Below are positions 33,126-41,842 of a DNA stretch of 59,119 nt, one piece after another. Position 1 is the stretch's first letter. Each line of letters begins with the position of its first letter. The translations under genes and the position numbers were made by a program. The stretch is from an uncultured Clostridia bacterium. Lineage in GTDB: Bacteria; Bacillota_I; Bacilli_A; RF39; UBA660. The notes below the pieces were generated by a model. The model had not been told where the DNA came from. It made no database searches and worked only from the letters and a program-made list of their open reading frames with translations. Location of the stretch: assembly GCA_945871105.1 (NCBI GenBank), contig CAMBUO010000001.1, forward strand, positions 1-59,119. Direction: 5' to 3'.

Positions 33126-33737
33126 ATGGCAAAGTTATATTTTTTTTATGGAGCAATGAATTCAGGGAAAACTACAAGAATTTTACAATGTAATTATAAT
33201 TATGAAGAACAAGGTATGCGAGCTATTATTATGAAACCAGCTACTGATACTAAAGGAAATGATAAAATTGTATCAAGAATTGGAGCTACTAGGAAAGTTG
33301 ATTATTTAATTAAAAAAGATGAAAATATTTTTGATTTAATTATTAATGAATATGGTCATGTTGATTTAATTTTAGTTGATGAAGCTCAGTTTTTAACAAC
33401 TAGACAAGTTAATCAATTAATGGATATAGTAATAGATTTAGATATTCCAGTTATGTGTTATGGTTTAAGAACCGATTTTAAAGGAAATGATTTTCCGGGT
33501 TCTAGAAGATTACTAGCTATTGCTCATGAATTAACAGAAATTAAAACCATTTGTGAATGTGGTAAAAAAGCTATGTTTAATGTTAGATTAGTAAATGGTA
33601 AAGTTACGACTGAAGGAGAAAGTGTAGCTATTGATGGAGAAGGGGAAGTTACTTATACCGTTGCTTGTAGTAAATGCTTTCGAATGAAAACAAAGAAGAA
33701 GTTTGATCATCCAGAAATTACTTATGAACATGAATGA
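33126..33737 (+). CDS. tdk: Thymidine kinase
   Basis: 203 residues from ATG at 33126. An upstream in-frame ATG at 33081 would add 15 hydrophobic residues absent in the family, and GGTGAT precedes 33126. P-loop GAMNSGKTT near residues 8-16; LILVDEAQFL near 82-91 is the Walker-B-like motif; CECGKKAMF and CSKCF provide the structural zinc cysteines (type II Tdk). Converts thymidine to dTMP in pyrimidine salvage. Ends in TGA, evidence for the standard code. Confidence 0.92.
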   Translation: MAKLYFFYGAMNSGKTTRILQCNYNYEEQGMRAIIMKPATDTKGNDKIVSRIGATRKVDYLIKKDENIFDLIINEYGHVDLILVDEAQFLTTRQVNQLMDIVIDLDIPVMCYGLRTDFKGNDFPGSRRLLAIAHELTEIKTICECGKKAMFNVRLVNGKVTTEGESVAIDGEGEVTYTVACSKCFRMKTKKKFDHPEITYEHE

Positions 33738-33744
33738 AAATCAA

Positions 33745-33773
33745 TTGCAATTTCTTTTAACTTGTGATAATAT
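33745..33773 (+). promoter_or_regulatory. Promoter of the HD-valS T-box transcript
   Basis: -35 TTGCAA (33745-33750), 17-bp spacer, -10 TAATAT (33768-33773). Confidence 0.6.
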
Positions 33774-33781
33774 ATAATCAA

Positions 33782-33980
33782 ACCAATGAAGAAGAGGAGT
33801 ATATTATTTGTTTTTATAGAGAGTTAGTGGTTGGTGGAAACTAATAAAACTTATAATAGAAGGTAGCTTTGGAGGTATATATTTGAATTTAGTAGAGTAT
33901 ATTGTTAATCGCATTAAGATTTTGAGTATAAATTAAGGTGGTACCACGTTGACTTCGTCCTTTGGGATGAAGTCTTTTTG
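33782..33980 (+). ncRNA. T-box leader of the HD-valS operon
   Basis: The conserved T-box GGTGGTACCACG is at 33937-33948, followed by an intrinsic terminator: GACTTCGTCC (33951-33960), loop TTTG, GGATGAAGTC (33965-33974), then a T-run. A plausible specifier GTA (Val) lies at 33863-33865 in the GAAGGTAGC context; tentative without folding. Valine specificity is supported by valS being in the operon. Confidence 0.88.
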
Positions 33981-33994
33981 TTTAGGAGGTTTTT

Positions 33995-34741
33995 ATGAAT
34001 ATTCATGATTATTGGTTAATTTTTACTAATTATATTAAAGAAAATTATGATTTATCTGATGAATTGATTGAACTTAAATATGAGCATACCAAACGGGTGG
34101 CTAATTTAATGGTTTTAATTGCATCAAAAATGAAGTTATCAACAAGAGAAATAATTTTAGCTTATTTAATTGGTTTATTTCACGATTTAGGTCGCTTTGA
34201 ACAAGTTAATCGAGAACATAAATTTACTAATTTACATTTTGATCATGGAGCATATAGTAATAAAATATTATTTAATGATAATTTAATTAGTAAATTTCAA
34301 GTTCCTAAGGAATTATATCTATTAATTAGAGAAGCTGTTTATTTTCATAATAAAAAAGATATTCCTAGTAATTTAGATGAATATGAGGCTTTATTTGTTA
34401 AAATGATTCGCGATGCTGATAAAATTGATATTATTCGCGTTATGAGTAATTTTTATCAAGAGTTTAGTGTTCCTCCTAAAAATGAATTAATGGATAAATA
34501 TTTAAGTGGGGATACTATTGATTTAAAATTAATTAATAATCAAAGCGAAAAAGTTTTATTACATTTAAGTTTTATGAAAGATTTGTCTTTTGCTGAATCG
34601 TTTGAAGTGTTAAAAGAAACTGGTAATATAGAATCTTATTTAAATAATATTAATGTTAAGGAAGAATATAAAGAATTATTTGATTTTTTAGTTAGTCAAA
34701 TTAAAGAAAAGGAGAAAGAATATGTTAAGTACAAAATATGA
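33995..34741 (+). CDS. HD-domain phosphohydrolase
   Basis: 248 residues, RBS AGGAGG. HD-superfamily metal ligands are visible: His in YEHTKRVANLM near 28, the HD pair in GLFHDLGRFE near 66-70, His in FDHGAYS near 86, and Asp in IRDADKID near 145. These proteins hydrolyse nucleotides or phosphoesters; the substrate is unknown. It is the first gene after the T-box terminator and its last 20 bp overlap valS, so its expression is tied to valine-tRNA charging, which is unusual. Confidence 0.82.
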   Translation: MNIHDYWLIFTNYIKENYDLSDELIELKYEHTKRVANLMVLIASKMKLSTREIILAYLIGLFHDLGRFEQVNREHKFTNLHFDHGAYSNKILFNDNLISKFQVPKELYLLIREAVYFHNKKDIPSNLDEYEALFVKMIRDADKIDIIRVMSNFYQEFSVPPKNELMDKYLSGDTIDLKLINNQSEKVLLHLSFMKDLSFAESFEVLKETGNIESYLNNINVKEEYKELFDFLVSQIKEKEKEYVKYKI

Positions 34742-37244
34742 TCATTTAAGTGTTGAAAATGATAAATATGAAAATTGGAAAAAGAAGGGGTATTTTGAAA
34801 GTGGTGATTTAAGTAAGAAACCATTTTGTATTGTAATACCTCCTCCAAATGTAACAGGAAAACTTCATTTAGGGCATGCTTATGATACAGCTTTACAAGA
34901 TGTTATTATTCGTTACAAAAAGTTAAAAGGTTTTGATTGTTTATGGTTACCTGGAATGGATCATGCAGCTATTGCAACGGAAGCTAAAGTTGTTGCAAAA
35001 TTAAAAAAACAAGGCATTGATAAATATGAATATGGGCGTGAGAATTTTCTTAAAGCTTGTTGGGACTGGACTCATGAATATAGTGATAATATTCGTAGGC
35101 AATGGGCAAAATTAGGACTATGTCTTGATTATCGTAAAGAAAGATTTACCCTTGATGAAGGATTGAATAAAGCGGTTACGAAAGTATTTGTTGATTATTA
35201 TAACCAAGGTTTAATTTATCGTGGAGAAAGAATTATTAACTGGGATCCCGAAGCCAGAACAGCTTTATCCAATGAAGAAGTAATTTATAAAGATGTTAAA
35301 GGAGCTTTTTATCATTTAAAATATCAATTAGAAGATGGTTCCAGTTACTTGGATGTTGCAACAACACGTCCTGAAACTTTATTTGGTGATACAGCTGTTG
35401 CTGTTAATCCAGAGGATTCTCGCTATAAAGATTTAATTGGTAAGAAAGTAATTTTACCAATTGTTAATAAATTGATTCCTATTATTGGGGATAATCATGC
35501 TGATCCTACTTTTGGAACCGGTTGTGTTAAAATAACTCCTGCTCATGATCCTAATGACTTTGAAGTTGGTAATCGTCATAACTTAGAAAGAATTGTTGTT
35601 ATGAATCCTGATGCTACAATGAATGAAAATGCTATTGGTTATACAGGTTTAACAAGAGAAGAATGTAGAGAAAAATTACTTGAAGATTTAAAAGAACAAG
35701 GATTACTTTTAAGTATTGAAGAAATGACACATTCAGTTGGTCATTCGGAAAGAACTGGAGTTATGGTTGAACCTTATTTATCAAAACAATGGTTTGTTAA
35801 AATGGATAAATTAGCTAAAAATGTTTTAGAAAAACAAAAGAGTAAAGATACAAAAGTTAATTTTATTCCTCCTCGTTTTGAAAAAGATTTAATTCATTGG
35901 ATGGAAATATCTTACGATTGGTGTATATCACGTCAATTATGGTGGGGACATAGAATTCCGGCTTGGTATAAAGGCGAAGAAGTTTATGTTGGTCTAAATC
36001 CACCAGAAGGTGAAGGTTGGATTCAAGATGAAGATGTTTTAGATACTTGGTTCTCTAGTGCTTTATGGCCATTTTCAACTTTAGGTTGGCCTAATGAAAC
36101 ACCCGATATAAAAAGATATTTTCCAACTGACTGTTTAGTTACAGCTTATGATATTATTTTCTTTTGGGTAGCTAGAATGGTTTTTCAATCTGAGTATATA
36201 AACGATGTTCGTCCTTTTAAAGAATGTGTTATTCATGGACTTATTCGTGATAAAGAAGGACGAAAAATGAGTAAATCTTTAGGAAATGGAATAGATCCTA
36301 TGGATTTAATTGAAGAATACGGTGTTGATTCTTTAAGATATTATTTAACAACTGATGTTGCTTTAGGAACTGATTTACGTTTTGATATTGATAAAGTTAA
36401 ATCAACTTGGAACTTTTTAAATAAATTATGGAATGCTTCACGTTTTGTTCTTATGAATATAGAATCTTTAGAAAAACTAGACTTTACTACCTTAACTGAT
36501 GTTGATAAATGGGCTTTAACCAAATATCAAACTTTAGTAAAAAGTGTTACGAAACACATGGATAAATATGAATTTAATCTAGCTGGTTCTGAATTATATA
36601 ATTTTATTTGGGAAGATTTTTGTAGTAATTATATTGAATATAGTAAATTTAATCTTGATAATTTAAGTACTAAATCAACACTTTGTTATATCTTAACTGG
36701 TATTTTAAAAATGTTACATCCATTTACACCTTTTGTAACTGATGAAATATATAATATGTTACCAATTAAAGATTCAGAAAACATTATGATTAGTAATTAT
36801 CCTGAATATAATAAAAAATTAGTTTTCAAAGATAGTTTAGATAGTGTTGATCATATAATTGATTTTATTAAAACATTTAGAAATATTAAGCAAGAAAATA
36901 ATATCGGATCTGATTTTTTAGTTAAGTATTCATCTCTTGATCCTTTAATTATAAAAGTTTTAAAATTAGACAATCATGTTACAAATGATGATTTAACTAT
37001 TACTAAATATCATATTACTAATAATTATTATACTTTAGATTTATATTATGAAAAAGTTATAACTGAAGAAGAAAGATTATTAAAAGAAAAACAAATTAAT
37101 ACTTTAAAAGCTAATATTGAAAGAAGAACAAAATTATTAAATAATTCTGGTTATGTTAATAAAGCACCTAAAGAATTAGTTGAATCTGAAAAAACAAAGT
37201 TAGCTGAAGAAAAGGATTTACTTGCTAGTTTAATGCAAGAATAA
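34722..37244 (+). CDS. valS: Valyl-tRNA synthetase
   Basis: 840 residues, class I synthetase. HIGH-type motif PPNVTGKLHLGHAYD near residues 37-51 and KMSKS motif GRKMSKSLGNG near 512-522; DWCISRQLWWGHRIPAWY near 397 and the CP1 editing domain (TTRPETLFGDTAVAVNP near 214) are present. The C-terminal ~70 residues form the valyl-specific coiled-coil arm. Charges tRNA-Val with valine and edits threonine. Start ATG 34722 has AAGGAGAAAG upstream. Controlled by the T-box upstream of the HD gene. Confidence 0.96.
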   Translation: MLSTKYDHLSVENDKYENWKKKGYFESGDLSKKPFCIVIPPPNVTGKLHLGHAYDTALQDVIIRYKKLKGFDCLWLPGMDHAAIATEAKVVAKLKKQGIDKYEYGRENFLKACWDWTHEYSDNIRRQWAKLGLCLDYRKERFTLDEGLNKAVTKVFVDYYNQGLIYRGERIINWDPEARTALSNEEVIYKDVKGAFYHLKYQLEDGSSYLDVATTRPETLFGDTAVAVNPEDSRYKDLIGKKVILPIVNKLIPIIGDNHADPTFGTGCVKITPAHDPNDFEVGNRHNLERIVVMNPDATMNENAIGYTGLTREECREKLLEDLKEQGLLLSIEEMTHSVGHSERTGVMVEPYLSKQWFVKMDKLAKNVLEKQKSKDTKVNFIPPRFEKDLIHWMEISYDWCISRQLWWGHRIPAWYKGEEVYVGLNPPEGEGWIQDEDVLDTWFSSALWPFSTLGWPNETPDIKRYFPTDCLVTAYDIIFFWVARMVFQSEYINDVRPFKECVIHGLIRDKEGRKMSKSLGNGIDPMDLIEEYGVDSLRYYLTTDVALGTDLRFDIDKVKSTWNFLNKLWNASRFVLMNIESLEKLDFTTLTDVDKWALTKYQTLVKSVTKHMDKYEFNLAGSELYNFIWEDFCSNYIEYSKFNLDNLSTKSTLCYILTGILKMLHPFTPFVTDEIYNMLPIKDSENIMISNYPEYNKKLVFKDSLDSVDHIIDFIKTFRNIKQENNIGSDFLVKYSSLDPLIIKVLKLDNHVTNDDLTITKYHITNNYYTLDLYYEKVITEEERLLKEKQINTLKANIERRTKLLNNSGYVNKAPKELVESEKTKLAEEKDLLASLMQE

Positions 37245-37299
37245 TCCTTTTTTGCTTGCAAAAGTAGTTTATTTATAATAAAATGATATCGAGGTATAT

Positions 37300-39204
37300 A
37301 TGATAGATTTTTATAAAAAAAATAAAGTATTATGTTTTGCTTTTACTTTTTTAGTAATCGTTTTAATTATTGTTTTATTAATTCCTACTAAGAAAAATGA
37401 TAATCCAATTCCCTCAAAAAATGAAATAATTTTTGCTTTATTTGGTGAATCTAATTTAACTATTAATGTAGGAGATAAGTATATTGATCCGGGTTTTTAT
37501 GCTATTAACGAGGATAAAATTAACGAAACTGATAAAGTAAAAGTTAGTGGTCAAGTAAATACTAGTAAACCGGGTATTTATGTTATTACGTATATTTATG
37601 ATAGTAAAGTTTTAAAAAGAACCATTGAGGTTTTAGAAACTACTGTTGTTGATAACTCATCTTTAATTTTAAATGGGTCAGATGAAATTACTATAGATTT
37701 AGGAACACCTTATGTTGAACCTGGTTTTGAAGCTAGAGATATTAACGGTGATTCTTTAAATGATAAAGTAGTTGTTACTGGAACTGTTAATACTTTTGAA
37801 GAAGGTACTTATAAATTAATTTATAGTGTAATCAATTCTGAAGGAAAAGAGTATACAAAGACAAGAACTATTAAAGTTGTTAATAATAATTTAACGATTA
37901 ATTTAGAAGTTACAAACACAGATTTAACTAACAAAGATGTTTCGGTTTCTGTTTATGTTAAAGGTAATGAATTTGCTTATCTTACTTATCCTAATCAAAC
38001 TGTTACAAGAAATATCGTTAGTACTTATACTATATCGGAGAATGGTACTTATACTTTTAAAGTTTTTAATCAAAATGGAAAAGAATTTACTAAGACAATT
38101 ACTATTTCTAATATTGATAAAACCGCCCCAACTGGATCTTGTAGTGCTATTCTTAATTTAAGTAGTACAGAGATTAAAGTAAATGCATATGATGATCATG
38201 GTATTTATAAATACGATTATTTGGATAATCAAACTATTATAAATAGTAACAATAATACTAGTTTTATCTATAATAAAAAAACTTCAAAAAATATATATGT
38301 TAAAGTATATGATTTAGCTGGCAATACTAAGTTATTAACTTGTAGTGTAACTGATAAATCTTATTATCCTGCTATTTTGCCAAATCAAAGTGAAAATGTT
38401 ATTTATAAAGGAGAAACTGATACTTTAAAAGTTTATGTTACGAAAGAAAGTAGTTATTATATAACTAGAGTATGGGTTAAAGATCCTTATAATCAATTAA
38501 ATAAGTTTGATTCACCTGAATATGGATCAAAACTATATCGACCTAGTGAATTATTAAGTAAAGCTAATAGTAAATATAATTTAACTGATAAACTATTAAT
38601 TGGTTTTAATGCCAGTGGTTTTTATTTAAAAGATACATTTGATGCTAGTAGTGTTAATAAATATGCTAAATATGATAAAACCAGTGTTGGTACTTTAGTT
38701 ATTACTAATGGTAAAGTAATTCGTAATGTTTATAATAAAGCTTATAAAACTTGGTTTATTATGGGGGTTGATAAGAATAATAAAATGCGTATATTTGAAG
38801 ATAGTAAAGCTTCAACAACAGCAGAAATAAATAAGAAAAAAGCATGGTCAGAAGAGGTTATTAATTCGGGAATCCGTAATACTTATACTTTTGCTGCTCC
38901 AATAATTATGGATGGTAAAAAAACTAATATAACTACTAGTATGCCAGATACAAGTAATAATACAACTAAGAACTTACAAATATTTTGCCAAGTAAATGAT
39001 AATAATTTTATCCTAGTAACAGCAGTTGATACTAAAAGAAATACCATAATCAATCGTTTATTACAACTAAATTGTCAAACAGCTACTAATTTAGATGGTG
39101 GAGGTTCAATAGCTTTACTTTATAAAAATAAAAATTCAAATACTATAAAAAAGATAGTTGGAGATGGTCGTAGCTTACCAGAAGTTGGTTATTTTTCTGA
39201 ATAA
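37300..39204 (+). CDS. Membrane-anchored NAGPA-type phosphodiester glycosidase with DUF5011 domains
   Basis: 634 residues. N-terminal membrane anchor (about 11-29), two or three Ig-like DUF5011 domains (GDKYIDPGFYAINED near 57-71; GTPYVEPGFEARDING near 141-156), another beta domain to about 370, then a C-terminal NAGPA domain (PF09992): GFNASGFYLKD near 435, WFIMGVDKNNKM near 485 and the signature TNLDGGGSIAL near 600-610. This family hydrolyses phosphodiester-linked sugars or lipid-linked exopolysaccharide. Exported, acting outside the membrane. It sits between valS and spoIIP, so a role in envelope or spore-wall remodelling is possible. Confidence 0.8.
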   Translation: MIDFYKKNKVLCFAFTFLVIVLIIVLLIPTKKNDNPIPSKNEIIFALFGESNLTINVGDKYIDPGFYAINEDKINETDKVKVSGQVNTSKPGIYVITYIYDSKVLKRTIEVLETTVVDNSSLILNGSDEITIDLGTPYVEPGFEARDINGDSLNDKVVVTGTVNTFEEGTYKLIYSVINSEGKEYTKTRTIKVVNNNLTINLEVTNTDLTNKDVSVSVYVKGNEFAYLTYPNQTVTRNIVSTYTISENGTYTFKVFNQNGKEFTKTITISNIDKTAPTGSCSAILNLSSTEIKVNAYDDHGIYKYDYLDNQTIINSNNNTSFIYNKKTSKNIYVKVYDLAGNTKLLTCSVTDKSYYPAILPNQSENVIYKGETDTLKVYVTKESSYYITRVWVKDPYNQLNKFDSPEYGSKLYRPSELLSKANSKYNLTDKLLIGFNASGFYLKDTFDASSVNKYAKYDKTSVGTLVITNGKVIRNVYNKAYKTWFIMGVDKNNKMRIFEDSKASTTAEINKKKAWSEEVINSGIRNTYTFAAPIIMDGKKTNITTSMPDTSNNTTKNLQIFCQVNDNNFILVTAVDTKRNTIINRLLQLNCQTATNLDGGGSIALLYKNKNSNTIKKIVGDGRSLPEVGYFSE

Positions 39205-39241
39205 CTAACTTCTTTTTTCATATACTTAACCAGGTGATATG

Positions 39242-40111
39242 ATGAAAAAAATAGTAAGTTTTCTAAGTATTATTATCTTGATTATTTTAACTTATATAGT
39301 TAGTTATAAAATAACTTTAAAAGATAACTATCATAATTTTTTAAATATTTTAACCTATAAATATAATAAAAATAAAGATTATAAAATTGATTTTATTTCT
39401 TTATATATAAAAAATTTAAAAAATAAAAAGCATTTTTTAAATGAAACTATTCCCGTTACTAACTTAGTTTATCAAGAAAATATCAAAGAACCTACTATTT
39501 ATATTTATAGTACCCATACTAATGAAGAATATAATTATCAAAAAAATGATTTATATAATATTATGCCAACAGTTAAAACAGCTAGTTATATTTTAGAAGA
39601 TGAATTAAAGAGATTAGGTTTATATTCTTTAGTTGAAAAAGAAAATACCATTGATATTTTAAATAATCGAGGTTTAGAATATAGTTCTAGTTATAAAATA
39701 AGTCGAGAATTATTAGAAAAAAGACAAGAAGAAAACCCTAGTTTAAAATTATTTTTCGATATTCACAGAGATAGTGTTAAAAGAAGTATCACAACAGTTT
39801 CCATTAATAATATAAGTTATGCTAAAATCATGTTTTTACTTGGTTTAGAAAATCCTAATTATTTAGAAAATAAAAAAGAAATAGAAATATTGAATAATTA
39901 TCTAAATACTAATTATCCAGGATTATCTAGAGGAATCTATGAAAAAAAAGGAGTAGGGGTAAATGGGGTTTATAATCAAGATTATTCCAAACATGTTTTT
40001 TTAATAGAAGTAGGGGGAGTTGATAATACCATTGAAGAAGTAAGAAATTCTATTAAAATATTAGCTGAAACTATTTATAATTATTATCAACAAATCGACA
40101 AGAAAGAATAA
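39242..40111 (+). CDS. spoIIP: Stage II sporulation protein P, septal peptidoglycan amidase/endopeptidase
   Basis: About 289 residues (start 39239 or 39242, both ATG; RBS CAGGTGAT). N-terminal membrane anchor (residues 3-22). The SpoIIP domain is recognisable: TIYIYSTHTNEEY near 80-92 (catalytic His and Glu), KTASYILEDELKRLGL near 103-118, FDIHRDSV near 171-178 with a second metal His, and VFLIEVGGVDNTIEE near 255-270. SpoIIP with SpoIID and SpoIIM drives engulfment of the forespore. SpoIIM is encoded 8 kb downstream. It is shorter than the Bacillus protein (about 400) and lacks most of the linker. Confidence 0.88.
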   Translation: MKKIVSFLSIIILIILTYIVSYKITLKDNYHNFLNILTYKYNKNKDYKIDFISLYIKNLKNKKHFLNETIPVTNLVYQENIKEPTIYIYSTHTNEEYNYQKNDLYNIMPTVKTASYILEDELKRLGLYSLVEKENTIDILNNRGLEYSSSYKISRELLEKRQEENPSLKLFFDIHRDSVKRSITTVSINNISYAKIMFLLGLENPNYLENKKEIEILNNYLNTNYPGLSRGIYEKKGVGVNGVYNQDYSKHVFLIEVGGVDNTIEEVRNSIKILAETIYNYYQQIDKKE

Positions 40112-40142
40112 TTAAATTTTCTATAATTAAGCAGGTGATTAT

Positions 40143-40451
40143 ATGAAAATATTTAAATTATTTATTATCTTAATTATAATTTCTTTTTTAGGACTTTTCT
40201 TTTCTTATAAAAATGGTTATTATGAAAAAACACTACAAAAAGAAGTATTATTAACTAATGAAAAAATAGAACAATTTGAAAAAGATTTACAATCCGGTAA
40301 AGATATATCTTTAGAAAATTATCAAGAAGAAGAAAAAGATTATACAACTAAAACTAGTAAAATGTCTTTAAAAGTATCTTCTAAATTAGAAAATATTATT
40401 AGTTCTAGTATTAAATTTATTTTTAGAAAACTAGGAAGTGCTATTGAATAA
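40143..40451 (+). CDS. Small single-pass membrane protein following spoIIP
   Basis: 102 residues. N-terminal transmembrane helix (about 5-22, IFKLFIILIIISFLGLFFSY), an acidic/basic coiled region, then an amphipathic C-terminal end (SSSIKFIFRKLGSAIE). No family recognised. Located 31 bp after spoIIP, with RBS CAGGTGAT identical to that of spoIIP, so co-expression during engulfment is plausible. It may be a partner of SpoIIP, not shown. Confidence 0.55.
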   Translation: MKIFKLFIILIIISFLGLFFSYKNGYYEKTLQKEVLLTNEKIEQFEKDLQSGKDISLENYQEEEKDYTTKTSKMSLKVSSKLENIISSSIKFIFRKLGSAIE

Positions 40452-40531
40452 ATTCATATTTTTTAATTTTAAAATGACAAAGTAATTATTTATCATTTTT
40501 TCTCTTTCATAATATATTAAGGGGTGGAAAA

Positions 40532-41320
40532 ATGAGTAAAAATGGTAAACTATTGTTTAAAGATTATGATCCATATATTACATCTGGTTTTGGGGAAAGA
40601 ATTCATCCAATTACCAAGAAAAAAACAAAACATGATGGTATTGATTACGGAACTTATGAGAAAAAATTGCCAACTTATGCTATAGAAAAGGGAAGGGTAG
40701 TTAAAACTGGTTATAATAATATAAATGGTAATTTTGTTTACGTTACTTATCCAAGATTAAATAAAAATAGTTTATATCAACATTTAGATAGTATTAATGT
40801 TTTAGTAAATCAAGAAGTAGATGAAAATACAATTATTGGTTATACAGGTAAAACTGGACAAGCGACTGGAATTCATTTACATTTTGGTTGGTTTCCAACA
40901 AGTGATCAGAATAAAGATTGGTATTCTAAAAACTGGGAAGATTTTGAAGTTTATAACTATGTTAAACCTCTTTCTTATGTAGGTAATCCTATTAAAAAAG
41001 ATACTAAGAAGAATCAATTAGAAGTTAAAATTAATGAATTAAGAGCAAGAAAAGAACCAAATGGAGAAATTCTTGGTTATATTAATAAGGGAATTTATAA
41101 CTATATTGCTACTGAAACTAATTATGGTTATACATGGTATAAATTAGAAGAAAATTACTGGATTGCTTATCAAGAAGATTGGCTAAATATTTATCCAAAA
41201 GAAGAAATAATTGAAGATAATCAAAAAGAAAAAGAACCAAAGAAAAAACTAATATTAAGAATTTTTGATATTTTTTTATTAATTATCAAAAGAATTTTAT
41301 CTTTCTTTAAAAGAAGATAA
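40532..41320 (+). CDS. M23 (LytM) peptidase with SH3-like domain and C-terminal membrane tail
   Basis: 262 residues. M23 domain from residue 12: SGFGERIHP, HDGIDYG near 34-40 (H-x-x-x-D zinc ligands), YQHLD near 91, and HLHFGW near 112-117. It continues with an SH3-like domain (ELRARKEPNGEILGYINKG near 170-190; YWIAY) and ends in a charged hinge plus hydrophobic/basic tail (ILRIFDIFLLIIKRILSFFK). There is no N-terminal signal peptide, so export is unexplained; the C-terminal tail could anchor it or act as in phage endolysins. The engulfment protein SpoIIQ is also of M23 type. Placed 80 bp after the small membrane gene. Confidence 0.8.
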   Translation: MSKNGKLLFKDYDPYITSGFGERIHPITKKKTKHDGIDYGTYEKKLPTYAIEKGRVVKTGYNNINGNFVYVTYPRLNKNSLYQHLDSINVLVNQEVDENTIIGYTGKTGQATGIHLHFGWFPTSDQNKDWYSKNWEDFEVYNYVKPLSYVGNPIKKDTKKNQLEVKINELRARKEPNGEILGYINKGIYNYIATETNYGYTWYKLEENYWIAYQEDWLNIYPKEEIIEDNQKEKEPKKKLILRIFDIFLLIIKRILSFFKRR

Positions 41321-41322
41321 TC

Positions 41323-41350
41323 GAGGATATTTATAAATATTCTCTTTTCT
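41323..41350 (+). terminator. Intrinsic terminator after the M23 gene
   Basis: GAGGATATTTA (41323-41333) pairs with TAAATATTCTC (41334-41344, one G-T pair; closing bases form the loop), followed by TTTTC. Confidence 0.55.
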
Positions 41351-41428
41351 TAGATAAAAATTACTTTTTTCTGAAAATATATTAAACTTTTTTTAAATTT
41401 ATGCTAAAATGTAAGTGGTGGTGATTTG

Positions 41429-41842
41429 ATGAAAACGAGATCGGAATTAAGAGATATTATTGTTAAAGTTTTATATCAAGTTTATATTTTAAATAATACT
41501 AAAGTTAAATATAATGTTGATACTTTAATTAAAGAACAACTTGAAGTAGAAAATGATTTTGTTAATACTTCTGTTCATGGAGTTATTGAAAATCAAAAAA
41601 ATATTATTAATTTAGCTAATAAATACTTAAAAGATTGGACGATTGATCGTTTAAGTAAAGTAGATAAAGCTATTTTATCTCTTGGTATTTATGAATTAAT
41701 GTATACTCGAACACCAGCTATTGTTTGTATTAATGAAACCATAGAACTTGCTAAAAAATATAGTGATTTAGAAGTTGTTAAAATGATTAATGCAACCATG
41801 GATGCGATTTATCACAATGAGGATATGCATGGAAAACAATAA
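41429..41842 (+). CDS. nusB: Transcription antitermination protein NusB
   Basis: 137 residues from ATG at 41429; a TTG three bases earlier is in frame but the ATG has the better spacing to GGTGGTG. All-helical NusB text: RSELRDIIVKVLYQVY; WTIDRLSKVDKAILSLGIYEL near 75-95; VCINETIELAKKYSDLEVVK near 101-120. NusB with NusE binds boxA and supports rRNA transcription. The next gene, xseA, starts inside its end, giving tight coupling. Confidence 0.92.
   Translation: MKTRSELRDIIVKVLYQVYILNNTKVKYNVDTLIKEQLEVENDFVNTSVHGVIENQKNIINLANKYLKDWTIDRLSKVDKAILSLGIYELMYTRTPAIVCINETIELAKKYSDLEVVKMINATMDAIYHNEDMHGKQ

Noticed and set aside
37937-38161. Leu-rich plus-strand ORF inside the NAGPA-type gene
   Set aside because: Shadow frame; the main frame is continuous and has recognisable domains.
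41790-41828. Longer XseA N-terminus
   Set aside because: Those codons lie inside nusB and encode residues unlike XseA; the RBS fits 41829.
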